Origin: Nostoc sp. CHAB 5834
GTDB taxonomy: Bacteria > Cyanobacteriota > Cyanobacteriia > Cyanobacteriales > Nostocaceae
Assembly (NCBI GenBank): GCA_020829485.1
Contig: JAIVFU010000007.1
Span: 1-64,000, forward strand
Length of the DNA stretch: 64,000 nucleotides
Direction: 5' to 3'
Part shown: positions 7,829 to 15,264 of the stretch, piece by piece
How positions within the stretch are numbered: the stretch's first letter is position 1
How the letters are laid out: every line of letters begins with the position of its first letter
Made by a program: the position numbers and the translations under genes
Notes under the pieces: generated by a model
What the model was told of the DNA's origin: nothing
Database searches by the model: none
What the model saw: the letters and a program-made list of their open reading frames with translations, nothing else

Positions 7829-8088
7829 GCATCCTTAGCCTGCCGGAAATTTCAACTTCCTAGCTGTAAAATAAAATATAGATAAATGAGGCTCGCCGAT
7901 TCTAGGGTAGATCGGAACCTTTGCGCTAGAAGCTCTTTCTTGCTTGTGCAGAGACACCAGTTAAGTTTATCTAGATGTAGTGACTTAAGACCATTACCTG
8001 CTAGGGTTATAAATCAGCACAGACTAGACTATATACAGTATAGACAATTTACCCAAAACTCTTTCCAGCTTTAAAATCAGAGGTACCA
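7829..8088. promoter_or_regulatory. Upstream region of the NYN gene
   Basis: No gene recognised. Contains CAGACTAGACTATATACAGT (around 8020-8040), a possible promoter region about 50 bp upstream of the NYN-protein ATG. TCAGAGGTACCAATG gives a ribosome-binding site. Confidence 0.3.
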
Positions 8089-8784
8089 ATGATTATAACT
8101 AATTTTAGTAAACAAAGAAATGAATTTAAAGAACCGAAAGTACTCAAAGCTAAACCACATTGGCAAGGGCAAAATTTGAGCGATACTCCTGTCAAAAGTA
8201 AAGATAGCAAGACGGAAGATACAACACCCGATAGTTCGATTTTAAATACCTTGAATCGTGGTCGAGTTGCTATTTTTATTGATGGCTTAAGCCTATTTCA
8301 TACAGCTTTACAACTCGGTATAGAAATTGACTACGTTAAATTGCTTTGTCATTTAACCAACGGTTCAAGACTGTTGCGTGCTTTCTTTTATACTGGGGTT
8401 GATATCACCAATGAAAAGCAACAGGGTTTTCTATTGTGGATGCGTCGTAATGGTTATCGTGTAGTGGCAAAAGAGCTAGTTCTAGCAGTAGAAAATTTCA
8501 AAAAATCAAATCTGAACGTAGAAATTGCTGTAGACATGATAACTTTAGCTCCTTATTATGATACTGCGGTTTTAGTCAGTGGTGATGGGGATCTGGCATA
8601 CGCTGTGAATGCTGTCAGCAGAATGGGGGTTCGGGTGGAAGTGGTGAGTCTACAAAATACCACTAGTGAAAGCTTGATTGATGTTGCTGACTGCTTCATT
8701 GACCTTGATAGTATTAAGGCACACATTCAAAAAGATTCTAATGTTGGCTATAGTTATCGCACGCCGTCAAATTCAAATCTTTAA
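8089..8784 (+). CDS. NYN (PIN-like) domain protein, LabA/DUF88 family
   Basis: 231 residues. A variable, charged N-terminal tail (about 1-55) precedes an NYN domain: AIFIDGLSLF with Asp65, EIAVDMITLA with Asp149, and VLVSGDGDLAYAV with Asp166/Asp168, the usual acidic set for Mg-dependent RNase activity. In Synechococcus the homologue LabA acts in negative feedback of the circadian output pathway; other LabA-like paralogues exist in cyanobacteria, so orthology is not proven. It lies upstream of an OmpR-type regulator/kinase pair but a MITE separates them. Confidence 0.8.
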   Translation: MIITNFSKQRNEFKEPKVLKAKPHWQGQNLSDTPVKSKDSKTEDTTPDSSILNTLNRGRVAIFIDGLSLFHTALQLGIEIDYVKLLCHLTNGSRLLRAFFYTGVDITNEKQQGFLLWMRRNGYRVVAKELVLAVENFKKSNLNVEIAVDMITLAPYYDTAVLVSGDGDLAYAVNAVSRMGVRVEVVSLQNTTSESLIDVADCFIDLDSIKAHIQKDSNVGYSYRTPSNSNL

Positions 8785-8822
8785 AACCCTTGTTAAAGGT
8801 AGGTAAACTTCCCCCACACTAT

Positions 8823-8960
8823 ACTAGTGGTCTGTCCCAAAAATTTTGATGAGTTTGTAGTAAGCACTTCAGTGCTTAAAAATCCAGGACTAAAGTCCTT
8901 CATTTGAGCGATAAATCGCTCACTACAAACCCTTCATAACTAATGGGACAGACCACTAGT
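8823..8960. repeat. MITE-like element, family C (ACTAGTGGTCTGTCCCA ends)
   Basis: Perfect 17-bp terminal inverted repeats (ACTAGTGGTCTGTCCCA / TGGGACAGACCACTAGT) bound 138 bp. The core has three hairpins: GTTTGTAGT...ACTACAAAC, GCACTTCAGTGC, and GGACTAAAGTCC. No coding capacity. It sits just upstream of the response regulator gene and could carry its promoter or terminate upstream transcription. Confidence 0.85.
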
Positions 8961-9000
8961 CCCCAGTTCTATTTGCGTATTTTGCTTGGCCCTAATTGAA

Positions 9001-9711
9001 ATGGATATTTTAATAGTTGAAGATGAACCAGAAATTGCTCATTTAATTGAACTCTCTTTAGAAAAAGAAGGATTTTTTTGTCGCACTAGCCGCGATGGCA
9101 TGAATGCTTTGCGGATGTTTCAAGAGCAACCACCTGATTTAATCATTCTAGATTTAATGATTCCTGGTTTGGATGGGTTGGAAGTTTGTGCCAGAATTCG
9201 CCAGAAACCAGGTGCAAAAGATCCTTACATTTTAATGCTCACGGCTAAGGGTGAGGAAATCGATCGCGTCATTGGTCTGTCTACTGGTGCTGACGATTAC
9301 ATGGTCAAACCCTTTAGCCCCAGAGAGTTAGTAGCTAGAGTACGGGCACTATTGCGGCGTAGCTTCCGCCAAGGGGGACAACATCAAGTCAATCGTACCC
9401 AACATTTTGTTGTCGATATAGACCAGCGCACTGCCAGTCGTCAGATGGATTCTCAGGAGGTTGAGATTTTGGACTTAACTACCCTAGAATTTAACTTGCT
9501 AACTACCTTTGTCAGCAATCCTGGTCGAGTTTGGAACCGCACTCAACTAATTGATAAACTTTGGGGAGATAACTTTTTTGGCGATGAACGAGTGGTGGAT
9601 ACTCATGTAGCTCGGTTGCGAAAAAAGATTGAGCCTGATTCGGCAAATCCTACTTTTATTAAAACTGTTGTTGGGGTTGGCTATAAATTTGAAGATCCTC
9701 TGGTAGCGTGA
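9001..9711 (+). CDS. OmpR/PhoB-family response regulator
   Basis: A DNA-binding response regulator of 236 residues. The receiver domain shows Glu7/Asp8, the phosphoacceptor Asp51 (IILDLMIPG), Thr81 and Lys103 (MVKPF). The C-terminal winged helix (about 140-236) contains LTTLEFNLL, RVWNRTQLIDKLWG and VVDTHVARLRKKIE. I start at ATG 9001 (MDILIVEDEP); a TTG at 8986 would add five residues. It overlaps the downstream kinase gene by 4 nt (GTGA), so the two form an operon and a cognate pair. Signal unknown. Confidence 0.92.
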   Translation: MDILIVEDEPEIAHLIELSLEKEGFFCRTSRDGMNALRMFQEQPPDLIILDLMIPGLDGLEVCARIRQKPGAKDPYILMLTAKGEEIDRVIGLSTGADDYMVKPFSPRELVARVRALLRRSFRQGGQHQVNRTQHFVVDIDQRTASRQMDSQEVEILDLTTLEFNLLTTFVSNPGRVWNRTQLIDKLWGDNFFGDERVVDTHVARLRKKIEPDSANPTFIKTVVGVGYKFEDPLVA

Positions 9712-10805
9712 ATGTTATGAAGATGGGGCTGAGAGAGCGCCTATTTTTCTCCCATTTAGTAGTAATGATTGTGGGGGTAGCTAGTCTGGTAAGCATCAGC
9801 AAAATCTCTTCCCCCCGCTTCTTTATCTTGCATTTGGAACGATTAGAAAATCAGGGGTTCAACTTAATCAATGTTCGTACTAAATTGGTTACAGGATTTG
9901 AATTTGCTTGGCAGCGAAGCACTATTTGGTCAGTTTTAGTTGGTAGCACCGCAGCTGGAGGATTGAGTTACTGGGTGTCTAGACGGATTATGCAACGCTT
10001 GACGGAAATGGAACAAATCACCCAAAAATTTGCTGCTGGTCAGATGGATGCACGATTACCTCTGTCTGACATTCCAGAACTTAATAGACTGGGTGCTAGT
10101 TTCAACCGGATGGCAGCCAGTTTAGAAGGGGTAGAAGCGCGGCGGCGAGAAGTGATTGGAGACATGACCCATGAATTACGGACACCGTTAACAGTGGTGC
10201 GCGGTTACTTGGAAGAATTGGCTGATGGGGAAATTGAAGCGTCTCCTGAAATTTATCGGCGTTTAGCTAAAGAAACTAGGCGTTTAGAGCGGTTGGTAAA
10301 TGATTTACAAGAACTGTCTAAGGCAGAAGCTGGTTATTTGCCAATTAATATACAACGGGTAAATCTGCGTCCGTTGTTAGAGTCATTAGTGGAGAAATTC
10401 ACCGACCAGCTGTTGGAAGATGGGCCAGTTCTGCTCTTAGAATGTTCATCTGTGCTGCCTCCTGTATTGGCAGATATTGACCGCACCGAACAGGTGTTGG
10501 TTAATTTGCTGGGTAATGCAGTGCGTTACACTAACGAAGGTTCAATTACCATTCGTGCTGGAACTGAAGGATCTCAACTCTGGATTGCGGTTATGGATAC
10601 AGGTATTGGTATCGCTCCAGAAAATTTGCCCCATGTGTTTGAGCGCTTCTGGCGAGCAGATGAGTCGCGCGATCGCCATTCGGGAGGTACTGGTATTGGC
10701 TTAACTATTTCCCGTCGTTTGATTGAACTACAAGGCGGTCAGATTCAGGTAGAAAGCAAGTTGGGAGTTGGCAGTACGTTTCGGTTTTTTCTCCCTTTAA
10801 CTTGA
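9708..10805 (+). CDS. Sensor histidine kinase (BaeS-like)
   Basis: Partner of the response regulator it overlaps. Architecture: hydrophobic helix at about 12-30, a short extracytoplasmic loop of only about 40 residues, a second helix (70-90), HAMP linker (90-145), HisKA with the H-box MTHELRTPL (His155), and an ATP-binding domain with the N box LVNLLGNAVRY, DTGIGIAPENLPHVFERF and GGTGIGLTI. The loop is too short for a typical periplasmic sensor, suggesting sensing within the membrane. In-frame ATGs at 9717 and 9723 are alternatives to the GTG start. Confidence 0.92.
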   Translation: MNVMKMGLRERLFFSHLVVMIVGVASLVSISKISSPRFFILHLERLENQGFNLINVRTKLVTGFEFAWQRSTIWSVLVGSTAAGGLSYWVSRRIMQRLTEMEQITQKFAAGQMDARLPLSDIPELNRLGASFNRMAASLEGVEARRREVIGDMTHELRTPLTVVRGYLEELADGEIEASPEIYRRLAKETRRLERLVNDLQELSKAEAGYLPINIQRVNLRPLLESLVEKFTDQLLEDGPVLLLECSSVLPPVLADIDRTEQVLVNLLGNAVRYTNEGSITIRAGTEGSQLWIAVMDTGIGIAPENLPHVFERFWRADESRDRHSGGTGIGLTISRRLIELQGGQIQVESKLGVGSTFRFFLPLT

Positions 10806-10926
10806 GATAAAGGATTGACACAATGTAGTCACTGCTGTGCCATACGCAATTGCTAATTTGAAAGTATCCAAAGTCTTTGTTTTTTGATGAATGCCGAGAT
10901 TTTGGAAGTGTATAGAGTATAGTATT

Positions 10927-11028
10927 ATGTCTACTTTTATTTTGGCTGCTTTTTTGGTTAGTTTACTCAGTGCTTCGGGTTATGCTGCGATCGCCTACCT
11001 ATTCCCTCAAAATCGTTCCCAAGACTGA
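10927..11028 (+). CDS. Putative small membrane protein (33 aa)
   Basis: ATG frame encoding MSTFILAAFLVSLLSASGYA then AIAYLFPQNRSQD: one hydrophobic helix with a short polar tail. It resembles small photosynthetic-complex subunits in size and topology, but matches none I know (not PsbM, PsbX, PetN or PetM). No strong ribosome-binding site. Confidence 0.35.
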   Translation: MSTFILAAFLVSLLSASGYAAIAYLFPQNRSQD

Positions 11029-11064
11029 GAATTTACACTCAAATTGCTATCTTTGTTTTAGCCA

Positions 11065-11172
11065 GTTTCAATCCCTAATAGGGATTTTGATGAATTGCAA
11101 TCCATAAGGGCAAATCGGGGTTTTGCGATGGCGATGTTTCAATCCCTAATAGGGATTTTGATGAATTGCAAT
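11065..11172. CRISPR. Minimal CRISPR: two repeats, one spacer
   Basis: Two identical 37-bp repeats (11065-11101 and 11136-11172), beginning GTTTCAATCCCTAATAGGGA and ending GATGAATTGCAAT, enclose one 34-bp spacer (11102-11135). The GTTTCAATCCC...ATTGCAAT type with an internal CCCTAATAGGG palindrome is a common cyanobacterial CRISPR repeat. No cas gene is in the window. Any function would rely on cas proteins encoded elsewhere; it may be an array that shrank by repeat recombination. Confidence 0.85.
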
Positions 11173-11184
11173 AAGTTGCTCATG

Positions 11185-12693
11185 TTAAAATCGCTGACCT
11201 GTGGTAACTTCAAATCTAACTTCTCCCTGGTTGCTAATTCCTAAGTCGCCTCGAATCAGTCCAAAGGATGACTTGAATCGCAATCCTAAGCCGTAACCAA
11301 AGCCACTTCCAGGTTTGTCTCGCAGCACTCCTGGTTCTCCTAATACGGTTTCGCTAGACCCGAAATCTGAGGCGAGGTCAGTAAAGAGAACTCCTCCGAT
11401 TGACTGTAAAATTGGAAAACGATATTCAACAGAAGCTAAACCATAACTGCGACCACTGGCAACTTTACCATAACCGTAACCTCTGACAGAATCTAGCCCA
11501 CCAATATTAAAGGCATCTGCTGGTGGAAAGTCTCCAATAGTCGTACCAATTTGTAAATTAATCGCCAACATTTCTGGATTGTCGGTTAGCCGACCATTCC
11601 CTATCCAACTGACTGGTAAATACTGAATATAGTCTCCCTGTAGGCGGTTGCTGGAAATATTACCCAGTCCAATGGGAATCGCTTGTTGTGTACTGAGGGT
11701 GAGGATTGATCCTTGAGTCGGATTGTCTTTGCGATCGCGTTGATCTCTGGATACAGCAAATGATACTGTAAATAGATCATCAATGCCAGTACCACTTACA
11801 GATAGGGGACTTCCTAATCTATCGACCTGTGCAACGCTATATTCTTGATCGCGTAGGCTAATCCGGGTATAGTTGAGAGCTAAAAATGTATCCCACTCAT
11901 CAAAAGCTCCTAAAACTCCTACAGAACCGCCAAACCTTCCCTCGCGCACTTTGTTACCGTTAGACAATCTGATATCTTCGTTGAAGGTTCCCGATATATT
12001 TCGACTACGAAAACCTCTAATGCTATAGCCTAAGCGGTTTGGTTCTCCAGGACGATAACGACTAGTGAATTGACCATTAAACTGGACATCTTCACTGCTG
12101 AACTGCACAGTTGTATCTAATTTATCGTTAAGACCGCTAATATTTGCATCTTTGTAACCTACCCGCCCATATAGCCCAACATCATCGTTATTACCGCCTC
12201 CTAAGATTAGAGAAGGGAAGTCACGCTCTTTGATTTTATAGATGATGTTAACACTCTTTGCATCTTCCTCTCGCTCAACATTTACTTGATTAAATGATTC
12301 TAATCTCCTCAATCGTTGCAAGTCTGCTTGAAGTAAATTTTCACGGAATACCTGACCAGGTTTGAGTCTAAGCAGACTAATGATAAAATCTGTCTGAGTC
12401 CGCCCTTTGATTGGCTGACCTTTGTCATCAAGTAACTCACCTTTGTCATTAACAAAACGAATTTGGATGTCTTTAACAACTTTTTGGGAAAATTCAATAG
12501 TCTGGTTATCTCCTGAAGTCGCTCCTATATAATCACCATATTTGGCATACTCTCTTATATGGATCGTAGCTTCCGGGGTAATAATACCAATAGAGCCATC
12601 CTGAGTAAAAGATTGCGAGTCTGCAATAGCCTCTGGATTTTTCCCACTCACTAATATTACTGCGATCGCAACTACAGTTATTTGAACTCGCAT
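11185..12693 (-). CDS. Omp85/BamA-TamA family outer-membrane protein
   Basis: 502 residues with an N-terminal signal peptide (MRVQITVVAIAVILVSG). A region at about 75-150 (IQIRFVNDKGELL... LKPGQVFRENLLQADLQRL) is a single POTRA domain; the rest is a beta-barrel of alternating strands, with the conserved VRGYGYG loop (about residue 405) that marks the Omp85 superfamily lid-lock motif, and a C-terminal strand ending in F. BamA proteins have several POTRAs, so this is a short member, closer to cyanobacterial single-POTRA or TPS-like transporters. Role would be export or insertion of proteins at the outer membrane. It starts 13 bp after the CRISPR on the opposite strand. Confidence 0.8.
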   Translation of the reverse strand: MRVQITVVAIAVILVSGKNPEAIADSQSFTQDGSIGIITPEATIHIREYAKYGDYIGATSGDNQTIEFSQKVVKDIQIRFVNDKGELLDDKGQPIKGRTQTDFIISLLRLKPGQVFRENLLQADLQRLRRLESFNQVNVEREEDAKSVNIIYKIKERDFPSLILGGGNNDDVGLYGRVGYKDANISGLNDKLDTTVQFSSEDVQFNGQFTSRYRPGEPNRLGYSIRGFRSRNISGTFNEDIRLSNGNKVREGRFGGSVGVLGAFDEWDTFLALNYTRISLRDQEYSVAQVDRLGSPLSVSGTGIDDLFTVSFAVSRDQRDRKDNPTQGSILTLSTQQAIPIGLGNISSNRLQGDYIQYLPVSWIGNGRLTDNPEMLAINLQIGTTIGDFPPADAFNIGGLDSVRGYGYGKVASGRSYGLASVEYRFPILQSIGGVLFTDLASDFGSSETVLGEPGVLRDKPGSGFGYGLGLRFKSSFGLIRGDLGISNQGEVRFEVTTGQRF

Positions 12694-13302
12694 ATTGAAA
12701 ATCCGTTAGTGTTATTAAGTTTACCACGTAGAGCGGATCTCTTGTGCGTAAGTTCTATATGAAACTTGCTATTGGGTATGCCAACAAGGCTATTTCATTC
12801 TCCGACAAGCCCGCCTCAGAATGAATTCTGAGTCTAATAGCGAAAGTCGTCTAAAGACGACTGAGAAAAGGTTATAGTTCGTTTTAACGGACTTTAGCTA
12901 AAAGCCAAAGAACTTTAGTTCTGGGCGGTTGATGTCTAGAACGAAATAGCCCTGGGTATCCCAAAATCCGGTTCCTTGCGCCAGTACTCAGTATAAACTG
13001 TCAGACTGTTTTCTGCGATCGCCTCCGGCGGGCGGTTACGCTATCGCTTAAGTTGATCGAGTCCTCAAAGGTTTAGAAGTTGCGCTGCTGCCAGAAAAAG
13101 GTATAGTCTGGGAAATAGAACTTCTTCCCGAATACTATGAAAGACAAATACTCAGTTTTTAAGTCTTATTTGACTTTTTTATAGATAATTAAAATTGAGA
13201 ATTATCTATTAAATCCACTTACGAATAAAACTCGGATATATTAGATAAAATGATATTACTAAGTAAATAGCAAATTGTATAAGTATAGGAGTAAATGATG
13301 AT
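12694..13302. other. Intergenic region with palindromic repeats and a gene remnant
   Basis: Holds several small palindromes (GTCGTCTAAAGACGAC at about 12846, AGTTCGTTTTAACGGACT at about 12876, AAGAACTTTAGTTCT at about 12908) and the repeat GCGATCGCCTCCGGCGGGCG near 13015. A remnant frame follows (separate entry). Confidence 0.6.
13053..13162 (+). pseudogene. C-terminal remnant of an unidentified protein
   Basis: The frame reads VDRVLKGLEVALLPEKGIVW and continues EIELLPEYYERQILSF before TAA. It has the composition of real protein and no start codon, so it looks like the tail of a deleted gene. Family not recognised. Confidence 0.35.
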
Positions 13303-14400
13303 ATGATTGGGATTGCGATCGCAGGCACTGGATTTGGTCAAAAAGTCCATATCCCAGGATTCCAAGCACATCCTCAAACTGAGGTAGTTGCTGTTTATCA
13401 TCGAGATATAAATAAAGCTAAAGCCATAGCAGAATCCCATAATATCCCCCACGCCTCCGACTCACTGGCAGATATTGTGGCATTACCAGAAGTGCAAGCA
13501 GTTAGCATCTCTACACCGCCTTTTTTGCACTATGAAATGGCAAAAACTGTATTGCAAGCTGGGAAACATTTATTATTAGAAAAACCGACAACTTTAAATG
13601 CAGTTGAGGCTAAAGAACTTTATCAGTTAGCTAAAGCAAAAGGTGTAATTGCGACTGTAGATTTTGAATTTCGCTTTGTACCAGGATGGCAGTTGTTTGC
13701 TGAATTATTGTTAGAAGATTATGTGGGTAAGTTGCGCCTAATTAAAATCGATTGGTTGGGTTCTTCTCGTGCTGATACTTCACGCCCTTGGAATTGGTAT
13801 TCTGATAAAGAGAAAGGAGGCGGTGCATTGGGATCTTTGGGTTCCCACGCTTTCGATTATATTCACTGGTTATTCGGGCCAGTGCGTAGATTAAACGCCC
13901 ATTTAACTACTGCTATTCCTACACGAGTTGAGCCTGTTAGCGGGGAATCCAAGCCAGTGAATACAGATGACAACTGTATATTAACACTGGAATTAGCAGA
14001 TGGTACACCTTGCCAACTTTCTATCAGTGCGGTGGTTCATGCACCAAGAACTCATTGGGTAGAAGTGTATGGCGATCGCGGTACATTAATTGTGGGCAGT
14101 GAAAATCAAAAAGATTATATACATGGTTTTCGTGTTTGGGGTTCCCAGGTAGGTAAACCTTTGACCGAAATAGAAATACCAAATCGGTTAATTTTTCCGA
14201 AAAATTATACTGATGGGCGCATTTCGGCATTTATCCGCGTAGTAGACCAATGGGTGCAAGGAATTGACCACAATCAGGAAATTATACCATCAATGCGAGA
14301 AGGAATTTATTCTCAGTTGTTGATGGATTTATCCCATGAATCGCATCAAAAAGCAAGTTGGGTAGATGTTCCAAGCTTGGAAGAATTTCTTAGCAACTAG
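13303..14400 (+). CDS. Gfo/Idh/MocA family oxidoreductase
   Basis: 365 residues. The N-terminal Rossmann domain (1-125) opens with IGIAIAGTGFGQKVHIPGFQ and includes the AGKHLLLEKPTTLN motif (EKP at about 94-96), the hallmark lysine-proline of the family; the C-terminal alpha/beta domain (130-350) has FEFRFVPGWQL and GGGALGSLGSHAFDYIHWL, whose His probably takes part in catalysis. It should use NAD(P) to oxidise or reduce a sugar or related compound. AGGAG lies 13 nt before the ATG. A broken HNH gene follows 7 bp downstream, but no pathway partner is adjacent. Confidence 0.88.
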   Translation: MIGIAIAGTGFGQKVHIPGFQAHPQTEVVAVYHRDINKAKAIAESHNIPHASDSLADIVALPEVQAVSISTPPFLHYEMAKTVLQAGKHLLLEKPTTLNAVEAKELYQLAKAKGVIATVDFEFRFVPGWQLFAELLLEDYVGKLRLIKIDWLGSSRADTSRPWNWYSDKEKGGGALGSLGSHAFDYIHWLFGPVRRLNAHLTTAIPTRVEPVSGESKPVNTDDNCILTLELADGTPCQLSISAVVHAPRTHWVEVYGDRGTLIVGSENQKDYIHGFRVWGSQVGKPLTEIEIPNRLIFPKNYTDGRISAFIRVVDQWVQGIDHNQEIIPSMREGIYSQLLMDLSHESHQKASWVDVPSLEEFLSN

Positions 14401-14407
14401 AGAGAAC

Positions 14408-14662
14408 ATGAGCAAAACTCCCCGTATTCGTATTCCGCCGGAAGTAAAGAAATAAGTTTTTCAACGTGACAAATACCAGTGTCAAAGCTGCGGTAAAACT
14501 ACTATAGAAACTAACCTCAGCATTGACCATATCATTCCCCTCGCCCGTGGCGGTCAAAACGATATCAGCAATCTCCAAACTCTTTTTTTTACCTGCAATC
14601 AGCAGAAAACAGACAAATCTGATTATCTAAGTAAGTCGGTACAAATAAATCGAACTATATGA
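14408..14662 (+). pseudogene. HNH endonuclease with premature stop
   Basis: The frame from ATG 14408 reads MSKTPRIRIPPEVKK and then meets TAA at 14453-14455, after which it remains open for 68 codons: VFQRDKYQCQSCGK, then LSIDHIIPLARGGQNDISNL and LFFTCNQQKTDKSD, i.e. the Cys pair, the DHI(I)P His and the N of an HNH nuclease. The expected residue at the stop is aromatic (Y/W), one base change away. One nonsense mutation therefore separates it from a complete small HNH protein. Loss looks recent because the rest is intact. Confidence 0.75.
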
Positions 14663-14687
14663 AGTAATGCAAAATTCTTGTAATCAA

Positions 14688-14741
14688 GTTTGTAGTAAGG
14701 ACTTCAGTCCTTCTTTTAGGACTAAAGTCCTTACTACAAAC
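14688..14741. repeat. Palindromic repeat (GTTTGTAGTAAGGAC...)
   Basis: 54-bp near-perfect palindrome GTTTGTAGTAAGGACTTCAG / CTAAAGTCCTTACTACAAAC. The same GTTTGTAGT...ACTACAAAC arms occur inside MITE-like elements at 8823 and 50506, so it is a recurrent module of this genome. Confidence 0.75.
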
Positions 14742-14768
14742 ATGCAAATTATTTATGCCGTTTTACTT

Positions 14769-15014
14769 ATGCCACAAAATCACAATAGCAATTCCCTAAG
14801 ATTCCTCAATATTAGAACTACGATTTTCTACCTCTTCACTGTCATAGCTGTTTTAGTAGTAGCCTTTCCCTGGTTATATGAGATTAAAACTAAAGCTGGG
14901 ATCGATATATCACCTAGCCGCCACGCAGGAACCTTTTTTGAGAAACATACCCACGGACTTTTCAGGTGTGAGTGGCTTTATCCCTACCATTGCGATCGCC
15001 CTCAGATTAAGTAA
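14769..15014 (+). CDS. Putative small membrane protein, possibly frameshifted
   Basis: 81 residues with one hydrophobic helix (TTIFYLFTVIAVLVVAFPWL) near the N-terminus. The final 20 residues look unnatural, whereas the +1 frame over the same DNA reads FSGVSGFIPTIAIALRLSKR and runs to a TAA shortly after 15014. A single-base change near 14960 may therefore have altered the C-terminus. Family not recognised. Confidence 0.35.
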   Translation: MPQNHNSNSLRFLNIRTTIFYLFTVIAVLVVAFPWLYEIKTKAGIDISPSRHAGTFFEKHTHGLFRCEWLYPYHCDRPQIK

Positions 15015-15264
15015 AAGAAATTAAAAAGAAAAGAGAAAAATTTTCTCCTTCTCTGTGTGATATTTTACCCTAATAAAGCTTACGCAATAACTCTCTGAAA
15101 CTCTCATTCCTTTGTGTCCTACCCTGCGGGAAGCCACTTCGTGTCTATGCGCCTTTGCGGTTCGTCTTTCCATTATTTTGCCTAAGTTCTGCCTAACTGA
15201 ATTACAGCAATTTTCATAAAAAGACCATACCGTAGGGCAGCACATCTGTGCTACCCTACTACAT

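Noticed and set aside
7886..8074. Open frame of 62 codons before the NYN gene
   Set aside because: Its composition is unlike protein, there is no ribosome site and no family; better read as leader sequence.
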